A DNA stretch of 64,000 nt from Sphingobacteriaceae bacterium UBA2059 (GTDB lineage: Bacteria; Bacteroidota; Bacteroidia; Sphingobacteriales; Sphingobacteriaceae), in assembly GCA_002332615.1 (NCBI GenBank), contig DDAL01000008.1, forward strand, positions 67,073 through 131,072, read 5' to 3'. Shown piece by piece: positions 36,103 through 43,045 of the stretch; the stretch's first letter is position 1; the number at the start of each line of letters is the position of its first letter. The position numbers were made by a program, and so were the translations under genes. The notes below the pieces were generated by a model. That model saw only the letters and a list, made by a program, of their open reading frames with translations. It was not told where the DNA came from and searched no databases.

Positions 36103-37089
36103 ATGAGAGAAATACAATTCAGAGAAGCACTTCGGGAAGCCCTGAGCGAAGAAATGCGCAAGGACGAAAAGATTTTCCTGATGGGCGAAGAAGTAGCGGA
36201 GTATAACGGGGCTTATAAGGTAAGCCAGGGCATGCTTGCTGAATTCGGGGCAAAAAGAGTTATAGACACTCCTATCTCAGAGCTGGGCTTTGCCGGTATA
36301 GGCACCGGAGCCGCTATGAATGGCCTGAAGCCCATTATAGAATTCATGACTTTTAACTTTTCGCTTGTAGCGATTGATCAAATCATAAACGGAGCAGCCA
36401 AGATACTTTCTATGAGTGGTGGTCAGTTTCCTGTGCCGATTGTATTTCGTGGCCCAACCGGTAATGCAGGTCAACTGGGAGCTACTCACTCTCAAAATTT
36501 TGAAAACTGGTATGCAAACTGTCCTGGCCTTAAAGTGGTGGTTCCGGCTAACCCTTATGATGCTAAAGGCTTATTAAAACAGTCAATAATTGACCCGGAT
36601 CCTGTGATCTTCATGGAATCTGAGCTCATGTACGGCGACAAAGGCGCTGTTCCTGAAGAGGAATACTATCTTGAAATAGGAAAAGCACATGTGGAGAAAG
36701 AAGGCAGTGATGTAACAATAGTTACTTTTGGAAAAATGCTTCCTCGCGTAGTTACTCCTGCCGTTGAAGAGCTTACCAAAGAGGGCATAAACGTGGAGGT
36801 AATTAACCTTCGCTCGGTAAGACCTATTGATTATGACTGCGTGATCAACTCTGTTAAAAAAACAAACCGACTTGTTGTTGTGGAAGAAGCATGGCCTCTG
36901 GCTTCCATTTCAGCCGAAATTGCTTATAAAGTACAAAGCGAAGCATTTGACTATCTGGATGCTCCTGTATTAAGAATAGTATGTGCGGACGTACCTCTTC
37001 CATACTCTCCGGTATTAATTAAGGAAGCGCTTCCAAACGCTGAGAAGGTTATTAAGGCGGTAAAAGATGTTATGTACATAAACAAGTAA
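36103..37089 (+). CDS. pdhB: Pyruvate dehydrogenase E1 component, beta subunit
   Basis: Start set at ATG 36103 (MREIQFREALREALSEEMRK), the usual start of the family; the ATG at 36040 lies upstream of the promoter. The 328-residue protein matches the transketolase-like beta chain: FLMGEEVAEYNGAYKVSQG, RVIDTPISELGFAGIGTGAA, FRGPTGNAGQLGATHSQNFE and VEVINLRSVRPIDYD. With an alpha chain it decarboxylates pyruvate (or a related 2-oxo acid) using thiamine diphosphate. The alpha chain, E2 and E3 are not adjacent, so the complex is encoded at several loci. Branched-chain oxoacid dehydrogenase beta is the alternative. Confidence 0.9.
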   Translation: MREIQFREALREALSEEMRKDEKIFLMGEEVAEYNGAYKVSQGMLAEFGAKRVIDTPISELGFAGIGTGAAMNGLKPIIEFMTFNFSLVAIDQIINGAAKILSMSGGQFPVPIVFRGPTGNAGQLGATHSQNFENWYANCPGLKVVVPANPYDAKGLLKQSIIDPDPVIFMESELMYGDKGAVPEEEYYLEIGKAHVEKEGSDVTIVTFGKMLPRVVTPAVEELTKEGINVEVINLRSVRPIDYDCVINSVKKTNRLVVVEEAWPLASISAEIAYKVQSEAFDYLDAPVLRIVCADVPLPYSPVLIKEALPNAEKVIKAVKDVMYINK

Positions 37090-37142
37090 TTGTATCTATA
37101 GAGGTGCCGGCTCTAATACGAGGGCACTGAAAAACTCTACAT

Positions 37143-37186
37143 AAAAAGAGGGCTTATGAAGATAGAAATTCATAAGCCCTCTTTTT
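37143..37186 (+). terminator. Terminator after the E1 beta gene
   Basis: A long stem, AAAAAGAGGGCTTATGAA (37143-37160) with TTCATAAGCCCTCTTTTT (37169-37186), ends in a T-run. Confidence 0.92.
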
Positions 37187-37376
37187 ATGATTACTCAAAC
37201 ACATTTTTTTGAAGACCTTAGAAAAAACGATTCTTGGAGCGTTAAAGGAATGTTACCCCCCATTTTAAATACCGCAGTTTTTCTAGACGGCTTTTTTAGT
37301 GACCTCTTTATTGCTTTGGAACCTTTAGTTTTTTTAAGCCTTTAGGTCAGGAACTGCTAATGACAGAATTTAAGGC

Positions 37377-38066
37377 TCATTCTTTTTCTCTTTCTTCTGC
37401 TTCATGCTTTCCAGTAAGCTTACTTACTATGATACCGAAGAGTACTACCGTATAGAACTGTCCGGCTATGCCCAGTATGGAAACGATTAACTTGGTTTGA
37501 GCAGTAGAGGGGGCAATGTCACCGTAGCCAACACTAGCCATCGTAATACTGCAAAAGTAGACCAGGTCCATAAACACGCTCGCCTGATCTGAGCCGTTCA
37601 AGCCCTCAAACGAAGACTTGTCTGCAATAAAGCAGTATTGCAGCAAAAAAACAGATACCTCAAGTACAAGGAAATACCCACATGCGGCTGCTGATATTAA
37701 ATCAGTATTTATATATCCGGGTTTAATGAGGAAACGTAGTACTTCAAGGAATATAAAGAGAAAGAAGAATATGTAGACAATATTGAGTATTTGAAAATAT
37801 GGCGGAAAGCTGCCAAAGCTGTGCATACCGATTGGCAGTAAGATAACGATGAGCAAAAGCCCGTTCTTAAGTATCTTCTTCCATCGCTCTTTCTTTATGA
37901 AGATACCCATACTCGCAATCCCCGTCATGATCATTGTGCAGGGAATTATAATAGTGCTATATAGCTCTTCATCGCGCACAAAAATGCCACTATACAAGTG
38001 CAACCAAAGAGCGCCCAGAAAGAGTTCATATTTTCGTGAGTGCAGAAAAGCGAAGAATTTCATCAT
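37377..38066 (-). CDS. Voltage-gated-like potassium channel protein
   Basis: A 229-residue membrane protein with about six hydrophobic segments and one pore loop. The selectivity filter is TMASVGYGD (SVGYGD at 178-183), a conservative variant of TVGYGD. The last helix is VSILGIAGQFYTVVLFGIIVS, and the C-terminus is short and charged (GKHEAEEREKE), so there is no RCK/TrkA domain. It should form a tetrameric K+ channel in the inner membrane. It is monocistronic and lies downstream of lrp on the same strand, separated by a terminator. Confidence 0.88.
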   Translation of the reverse strand: MMKFFAFLHSRKYELFLGALWLHLYSGIFVRDEELYSTIIIPCTMIMTGIASMGIFIKKERWKKILKNGLLLIVILLPIGMHSFGSFPPYFQILNIVYIFFFLFIFLEVLRFLIKPGYINTDLISAAACGYFLVLEVSVFLLQYCFIADKSSFEGLNGSDQASVFMDLVYFCSITMASVGYGDIAPSTAQTKLIVSILGIAGQFYTVVLFGIIVSKLTGKHEAEEREKE

Positions 38067-38226
38067 ACGTATATAGCTCTACTACACTCAAAAGCCTGAT
38101 AAGGTGTGCGCTTTCAGAAAAAAACAGAACGTTTTGTTGAAAGAAAAGCGACATCTCTTCAAGGTTCTTTCGTTGGGCCTACGTATCTGTTCCCGTAAGT
38201 TACGGATAATCGGGGTTTTTGTACAT

Positions 38227-38253
38227 AAAAAAAAAGCATTCAAATGAATGCCT
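38227..38253 (-). terminator. Terminator of the Lrp-family gene
   Basis: The self-complementary GCATTCATTTGAATGC (38236-38251) is followed on the minus strand by nine T residues, 32 bp past the lrp stop. Confidence 0.85.
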
Positions 38254-38284
38254 TCCTGATAGTTAAGATATATCTTATCGGAAT

Positions 38285-38749
38285 TTACATATCCAGACTG
38301 ATTTGTCTTTTGATACTTTCTTCAAGAGAGATAAAAGTTTCAGTACGCTGAATGCCTTCAATAGGCTGTATTTGTTGATTAAGTACCTGACGAAGATGGT
38401 TTGTATCGCGGCAAATAAGCTTTGCAAACATGCTCCAGGCTCCGGTAGTATAATGTAGTTCAACTATTTCTTTTACTTGTTCAAGTGCATCAACGGCATT
38501 TTTATAGGTCGATCCCTTCTCAAGGTAAATACCTAAGTAGGCACAAACATCGTATCCTATCTTTTGCGCATCAATAATCAAATTAGAACCTTTGATGATA
38601 CCCATTTCCTGCATCTTTTTCATTCGCACATGTATAGTTCCCCCCGATACAATCAACTTTTTAGCAATTTCAGTATAAGGAGTAGTTGCGTCCTCCATGA
38701 GCATAGATAGGATTTGTATATCTAAACCATCAATTTCTAAATTTGTCAT
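38285..38749 (-). CDS. Lrp/AsnC-family transcriptional regulator
   Basis: A 154-residue regulator. The N-terminal HTH (LDIQILSMLMEDATTPYTEI, then KKLIVSGGTIHVRMKKMQEM) is followed by the Lrp/AsnC effector domain (~70-150, YDVCAYLGIYLEKG, EIVELHYTTGAWSMFAKLIC). Family members form octamers or dimers that sense amino acids. The gene is divergent from the putative small RNA; 85-90 bp separate its start from the RNA's promoter elements, so it could control that promoter as well as its own (inference). Confidence 0.93.
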   Translation of the reverse strand: MTNLEIDGLDIQILSMLMEDATTPYTEIAKKLIVSGGTIHVRMKKMQEMGIIKGSNLIIDAQKIGYDVCAYLGIYLEKGSTYKNAVDALEQVKEIVELHYTTGAWSMFAKLICRDTNHLRQVLNQQIQPIEGIQRTETFISLEESIKRQISLDM

Positions 38750-38837
38750 CTTTTTTTCGGCCTTTTTTTTTGAATATATTAAAATACATACGAAGTAAGT
38801 AAAAATTTAATAATATTTAAAATATTTCCTTATGCTA

Positions 38838-38868
38838 TTTGTAATTAGTCTTAAAGTCCTTATATTTG
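38838..38868 (+). promoter_or_regulatory. Consensus promoter of the putative small RNA
   Basis: TTTG (38838-38841), 19 bp, then TATATTTG (38861-38868): an exact match to the Bacteroidota TTTG-N19-TAnnTTTG promoter. Transcription should start near 38875. Confidence 0.75.
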
Positions 38869-38874
38869 CATCAA

Positions 38875-39069
38875 CAAACCGGTACAAGTTTTGTTAGAGA
38901 ATAACAAGTGTAGGGAGATGAGAAATGATAAGCATCTCCAGCCATGGTGGCAGAGCTAGACACAATAAGCTCCTATAAGGTTCGACTCCTTCCCCTACAG
39001 CTCCTTTCGTTTAATTTAGGTTTATAATTGGTTAGTTTGAGCATCCGCCCATCGGATGCTTATTTTTTT
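38875..39069 (+). ncRNA. Putative ~195-nt small RNA with tRNA-like 3' half
   Basis: It lies between a perfect consensus promoter and a terminator, with no substantial reading frame. A 7-bp acceptor-like stem pairs TGTAGGG (38909-38915) with CCCTACA (38993-38999), followed by a G in the discriminator position. The T-arm AAGG-TTCGACT-CCTT (38977-38991) has a canonical T loop, and ATGGTGGCAGAGC plus TAGACAC (38944-38963) resembles the D-arm of leucine tRNAs. No anticodon arm is present; GAGATG/CATCTC, GCCA/TGGC and GAGCT/AGCTC hairpins occupy the space. CCA is not encoded. Alternatives are a decayed tRNA-Leu, an sRNA family already in Rfam, or a leader RNA. The 5' end is inferred from the promoter. 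Confidence 0.6.
39041..39069 (+). terminator. Terminator of the putative small RNA
   Basis: GCATCCG (39041-39047) pairs with CGGATGC (39053-39059) and is followed by TTATTTTTTT. Confidence 0.9.
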
Positions 39070-39130
39070 AAAGAATTTGAGGTCATCGAATATACTAACA
39101 AATGTCCTATTGTTATGTATCAAATTTGAT

Positions 39131-39742
39131 TCACTGTCTTTTTAAGGGTACATATGCTGCTACCTTTCTTTTTAAAAGCGATGTTTTTATGCGGCTCAAC
39201 GATTCGGGCGTAACACCCAGATAAGATGCGATTTGCAATTGAGGTACACGCTGAATGATTGAAGGATATCGTTGTACGAATTGAAGATATCTCTCTTCTG
39301 CACTACTGGTGGCTGATGAATAAAACCGCTGTTCAAGTACTGCATATGCTCGCTGAAACATTAATCTGAAAACACGCTCTAGCTTTGGAATCAGCTTGTA
39401 AAGCTCTTCTTTATCCTGCTGTTTAATTAGCATAAGATGTGTTGTCTCAATTGCCTCAATAAAAAGCTGGGCTGGTGACCGGAAGTTGTAACTGTTTATA
39501 TCGCTTATCCACCAATCCTCGATTGCAAACTGCACAATAGACTCGTTACCCTCTTCGTCTATATAATACTTTTTTAAACACCCCTTAACAATGAAAGCTT
39601 CAAACCGGCAAACCTCTCCCTGCATAAGAAGAAATTCTTTCTTGTTTACCGTTTGACGCTGCAAAAAGGAATGCATAGTGTTTAATTCCTGCGACGTGAA
39701 AGGAGCGATATCGAGCATGTACTTGTCAAAGCGATCGAACAT
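39131..39742 (-). CDS. Crp/Fnr-family transcriptional regulator
   Basis: Start set at ATG 39742 (MFDRFDKYMLDIAPFTSQEL); the longer reading to 39793 runs into the terminator of the YceI gene. The ~203-residue protein has a cyclic-nucleotide-binding-like barrel (~25-115, KEFLLMQGEVCRFEAFIVKG, CLKKYYIDEEGNESIVQFA) and a C-terminal winged helix (LQIASYLGVTPESLSRIKT). No Fnr-type cysteine cluster is apparent. Small regulators of this type are common in Bacteroidota and their effectors are mostly unknown. It lies downstream of the YceI gene on the same strand. Confidence 0.88.
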   Translation of the reverse strand: MFDRFDKYMLDIAPFTSQELNTMHSFLQRQTVNKKEFLLMQGEVCRFEAFIVKGCLKKYYIDEEGNESIVQFAIEDWWISDINSYNFRSPAQLFIEAIETTHLMLIKQQDKEELYKLIPKLERVFRLMFQRAYAVLEQRFYSSATSSAEERYLQFVQRYPSIIQRVPQLQIASYLGVTPESLSRIKTSLLKRKVAAYVPLKRQ

Positions 39743-39784
39743 GCTTAAATATAAGCACTTATAGGAATACTGCAATAACAAAAA

Positions 39785-39814
39785 AAGCCGCATGCAAAAG
39801 TTTGCATACGGCTT
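39785..39814 (-). terminator. Terminator of the YceI gene
   Basis: AAGCCGCATGCAAA (39785-39798) faces TTTGCATACGGCTT (39801-39814), one mismatch, with a T-run on the minus strand. Confidence 0.88.
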
Positions 39815-39832
39815 CTTACAACTTAAAAGCTA

Positions 39833-40351
39833 TTAAGACTGTTTAACAAGCTGGATTTCACATACAATCCTAATGTCGTCGCTTACTACTATGGTACCTG
39901 CCTCGGTCACTGCGCTCCATGTGAGCCCAAACTCTTTCCGGCTTATCTTTCCACTTACTTCAAAGCCAGCCTTCGTTTGCCCGTATCCATCTGTAACTAT
40001 TCCACCAAACGTAGCTGACAAGCTAATTGGTTTTGTAACTCCTTTAATAGTCAGATTACCCTTTAACTGATCGTTTGCTAAAGAAGTTCCTTCAAAGATT
40101 ATGTCCGGATAATGCTCGGCATCGAAGAAGTCCGGACTTTTTAGGTGATCATCCCGCTGCTGGTTATTCGTCGTGAGATAATTTACATCTCCTTTAAAAA
40201 GAATACTTGCAGGGTTGGTAAAATCGTCCCCTTCGGTTTCCACTGTAAGCTGATATTGTTCTAAGCTACCGGTTACAGTAGTGATCATTAAATGCTTTAC
40301 CTTGAATTGCACTTCACTGTGTGAAGTATCGACTGCCCATTGTGTTTTCAT
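39833..40351 (-). CDS. YceI-family lipocalin-like protein
   Basis: A 172-residue protein beginning MKTQWAVDTSHSEVQFKVKH, the typical YceI opening, then VNYLTTNNQQRDDHLKSPDF with the conserved R-D-x-H-L pattern, and FTLTIKG-like and GFEVSGKISRKEFGLTWSA strands. YceI barrels bind polyisoprenoid or amide lipids. No signal peptide is visible, so this version is probably cytoplasmic. On the minus strand TACCTTTG lies about 30 bp before the start codon and may be its -7 element. Confidence 0.93.
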   Translation of the reverse strand: MKTQWAVDTSHSEVQFKVKHLMITTVTGSLEQYQLTVETEGDDFTNPASILFKGDVNYLTTNNQQRDDHLKSPDFFDAEHYPDIIFEGTSLANDQLKGNLTIKGVTKPISLSATFGGIVTDGYGQTKAGFEVSGKISRKEFGLTWSAVTEAGTIVVSDDIRIVCEIQLVKQS

Positions 40352-40479
40352 ATGTTTTTACAGATTAATTATTTCCTGAAACAAAGGTAAAGGGAGCTAT
40401 TTTGCCATACATTGATCTATGTTAATAAACACGAAAGACAATAAAAGCTGCAAAAGAACGTATAGTAGTATATAGAATC

Positions 40480-40515
40480 AAAAGAAAGAGCTGTTTCTGG
40501 TAAAGAAACAGCTCA
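40480..40515 (-). terminator. Terminator of the GreA/Rnk-like gene
   Basis: GAGCTGTTTC (40488-40497) pairs perfectly with GAAACAGCTC (40505-40514); the minus strand continues with TTTCTTTTG. Confidence 0.8.
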
Positions 40516-40621
40516 GTTGTCGTTTAATTTAAATGTATAGGATTAGCGGTTAGTGCTTAAATCAAATATATCTTTATTATATAGATATTCATAATTTCTT
40601 AACACAAATATTACATTTGTC

Positions 40622-41029
40622 CTAATCATCTTCCTCAACCTCTTCCTGATAAGGCTCTACGCCCAGAATTTTAAAACTTTGCACACCTCCAGGCATCTCC
40701 CATTGCACGGTATCTCCTGTGCGATAACCGAGCAAAGCGATGCCAATAGGAGCAAATACAGAAAGTTTATTCTTTCGCATATTGGCCTCGTTGGGCAAAA
40801 CCAGTCTAAATGAATATACTTGACCAGTTTTAACGTTTTCTATCTTAGCTACTGAATTTAGAGAAACCACATCAGCGGGAAGATCTTTATCGGCATACAC
40901 TTTCGCATTCTTTAGCTCTTCGCGCAGTTTGTTCTTATTAAAATCCGACATATTGCTCCCACTCTTGTCGAGGTGAACTTTAAGTAAGTCGAAATCTGAT
41001 TTAGAAATAGTTAATGAAGCTGTTTCCAT
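40622..41029 (-). CDS. GreA/GreB-family (Rnk-like) transcription factor
   Basis: A 135-residue protein. The C-terminal GreA/GreB FKBP-like domain is clear (~55-130, VSLNSVAKIENVKTGQVYSF, APIGIALLGYRTGDTVQWEM). The N-terminal part (ISKSDFDLLKVHLDKSG ... KLREELKNAKVYADKDLP) is shorter than the GreA coiled coil, as in Rnk. It should bind the RNA polymerase secondary channel region without full cleavage activity. It is monocistronic, with an acidic tail (EEVEEDD). Confidence 0.88.
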   Translation of the reverse strand: METASLTISKSDFDLLKVHLDKSGSNMSDFNKNKLREELKNAKVYADKDLPADVVSLNSVAKIENVKTGQVYSFRLVLPNEANMRKNKLSVFAPIGIALLGYRTGDTVQWEMPGGVQSFKILGVEPYQEEVEEDD

Positions 41030-41350
41030 AATAATACCATTAGTTTTAAGATTAATAAATAATGTATAGTGGTAAGCAATACCACCAGAAGAAGCCTGTA
41101 AGTACAGCCCCTCAGATTAAAGTAGTATAAGTATCTGCGGGGCTCTTGTGTGAAACTCAGTGCGTTTTATGTGGCACGAAGAGGTGCCTACAGGACAAAA
41201 AGCAGAATATGGGAAATAAGGATTACATCCGGGCCGCATTTCATGCATCGTAGCCGGAAAAACCACATCAATTATAGAGGCAACATATCCCATTAATACA
41301 AATAAGCGTTCTTTATTTTACAAAAGCAAGTGAATTGCTGCAAGAATAAG
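41030..41350. other. 321-bp intergenic region with one imperfect hairpin
   Basis: No gene is seen. AGCCCCTCAGAT (41106-41117) faces ATCTGCGGGGCT (41132-41143), 12 bp with one mismatch. It lies 77 bp upstream of the GreA-like start codon and may belong to its leader or end the transcript of the rhodanese-like gene. There is no T-run. Confidence 0.45.
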
Positions 41351-41827
41351 TTATTTAGCACCCTTCATAGGATAACCGGCATCCATCCAGTCTGTTTTTA
41401 CATTAACAGGCAAATTAAGAAGCCTGGCGTTTGTAAAGCCCATACTTTTAACCAGCTTGTGTGCCGGCCTTATATTTGGACATCTGTCAAACGGACAGCA
41501 GCCGCAATAATAAACAATAGCCGCGTCTTTTGGCAAAGAAGAAAGCTCTTTCTTAAAGCGTTCCAAGCCCTCCTGCTCGCTGGAAGGGCCAATGTTCTTA
41601 GCTCCTTTAATGTCTTCTACAACGCCTATATTATAAATATGAATTTTGGAACCGCCCTTTTCTTCAAGCATCTGCGCAAGCTTAGCTGGTGCTATCAATT
41701 CTTTATCAGCAAAGGCTTCCTTACTTGAGGAGAACGCCTTAACTTCGGGAAAGCTCTGCGCATGAGCCGTGCCCAAAACCAATGCAAAAAATGACAAGGC
41801 ACTTAAGATACTTTTTATCTTACTCAT
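41351..41827 (-). CDS. Exported rhodanese-like protein with Cys-rich active loop
   Basis: A 158-residue protein with signal MSKIKSILSALSFFALVLGTAHA. The single rhodanese-like domain has KIHIYNIGVVEDIKGAKNIG, then the active-site region AIVYYCGCCPFDRCPNIRPA and the closing TDWMDAGYPM. Four cysteines cluster in the loop that normally holds one catalytic Cys. This suggests metal binding or a modified sulfurtransferase chemistry (inference). It is probably periplasmic. Confidence 0.8.
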   Translation of the reverse strand: MSKIKSILSALSFFALVLGTAHAQSFPEVKAFSSSKEAFADKELIAPAKLAQMLEEKGGSKIHIYNIGVVEDIKGAKNIGPSSEQEGLERFKKELSSLPKDAAIVYYCGCCPFDRCPNIRPAHKLVKSMGFTNARLLNLPVNVKTDWMDAGYPMKGAK

Positions 41828-41898
41828 AGGATTCTGACTTTCGAGTTTAAATCACCTTCAACTCATATATAGAAATTATATTGTGCAAAGCACCTATA

Positions 41899-41931
41899 AA
41901 CAACAGGCCAGCGCAAAGCCAGCCTGTCTGT
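41899..41931 (-). terminator. Probable terminator of the EEP-family gene
   Basis: An imperfect ACAGGC/GCCTGT stem lies ~73 bp past the stop codon on the minus strand and runs into TGTTTATAGG; the T-run is weak. Confidence 0.5.
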
Positions 41932-42003
41932 AAATATAAGAATGAATATTAACCTAAACACATTAGATTATAAGCATCCATTGAAATTACAACTAATTAA
42001 AGC

Positions 42004-42840
42004 TCACTTGTACGTCACTTCGACCATAACAGGAAAGTGATCAGACGGAAACTTACCACGATAACTATCCGTCAGGATACCATACTTCTTCACCTTAAAC
42101 GGCTTCGATAAGAATATATGATCAATACGGCTTTCAGAATCAGAGCTAATGTTGAATCCATTAAACGTGCCGTTTTCAGCATACCTGATTTCAGCCATAT
42201 CATAGGCATCTCTCACCTTCCCGCCTTTTGCCAGAGACAAATAACTGTCGCTGTTTTGATCCGTATTAAAGTCACCGGTGATAATCATGGGTTTGCCGCG
42301 GCCCAGCTCATCCGCCTTTCTGATAATAAGCTTGGTACTTTCTACGCGCGCTCTAACACCTATATGGTCAAAATGGTTATTAAATACTAAAAACTCAAAG
42401 CCTGTCTTTTTATCTTTAAACAAGCCCCATGTACAAATACGAGGCAGAGCGGCATCCCAGCCTTTGTTAGGCCTGTCAGTTACTTCCGACAGCCAAAAAG
42501 TGCCGTCCTTTACTACCGAGAACCTGTCGGTACGGTAAAATATCGCCGAATGCTCCCCTTTTTCTTTTCCATCATCGCGCCCAACTCCTATATAACCATA
42601 TTCAGGCAGCTTTCCTTTTACATCCTCTAGCTGATGCTTAAAGCCTTCCTGAGTTCCAAAAATATCGAATCCATGAAAACGGATAAGCTGAGTGAGAGAT
42701 GCATACCTGTTTTTCCACTGGTTTATGCCATCGGTGGGAGTGTCCAGTCTTAAATTATAGGTTGCCACATTCATTTTTTGTGCAAACGCAGGAGCAAATA
42801 AAAGGCTGAACAATACAGCCACAAGTACTTTAATTTTCAT
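42004..42840 (-). CDS. Exported endonuclease/exonuclease/phosphatase-family protein
   Basis: A 278-residue protein with signal MKIKVLVAVLFSLLFAPAFAQ. EEP-fold motifs are complete: MNVATYNLRLDTPTDG, DIFGTQEGFKHQLEDV (metal-binding Glu), FNNHFDHIG, MIITGDFNTDQNSDSY (Asp/Asn pair) and the C-terminal PSDHFPVMVEV. Related exported proteins cleave phosphodiesters or sugar/lipid phosphates. It follows the second SusC/SusD pair on the same strand after 205 bp, but a strong 19-bp hairpin separates them, so co-transcription is not certain. Confidence 0.88.
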   Translation of the reverse strand: MKIKVLVAVLFSLLFAPAFAQKMNVATYNLRLDTPTDGINQWKNRYASLTQLIRFHGFDIFGTQEGFKHQLEDVKGKLPEYGYIGVGRDDGKEKGEHSAIFYRTDRFSVVKDGTFWLSEVTDRPNKGWDAALPRICTWGLFKDKKTGFEFLVFNNHFDHIGVRARVESTKLIIRKADELGRGKPMIITGDFNTDQNSDSYLSLAKGGKVRDAYDMAEIRYAENGTFNGFNISSDSESRIDHIFLSKPFKVKKYGILTDSYRGKFPSDHFPVMVEVTYK

Positions 42841-42997
42841 GAACTTAAGTTACGAATCAATTTTCGCTTTGAGAAAAACATATTGGTCTATTTAATGATC
42901 CCAAAACAAGCAAAAAAACCGCAGTTGAATAAACAGCTTTCACAACCTGTACTCATATACTTGCTTAAAACCTTTCGACCTCAATCAAGCTGAATAC

Positions 42998-43045
42998 ATA
43001 ACATTCTTTAGAGCCGAACAACGTTCCGGCTCTAAAGAATGTTAT
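42998..43045. repeat. Perfect 19-bp inverted repeat directly after the second susD stop codon
   Basis: Left arm 42998-43016 and right arm 43027-43045 are exact reverse complements with a 10-bp loop. The right arm touches the stop codon (43046-43048, minus strand). There is no T-run on the minus strand. Confidence 0.85.

Noticed and set aside
38909..38999. A canonical tRNA gene
   Set aside because: Acceptor-like and T-arm sequences are good, but no anticodon stem with a 7-base loop can be drawn and the acceptor stem competes with a 7-bp internal hairpin. Called a tRNA-like ncRNA instead.
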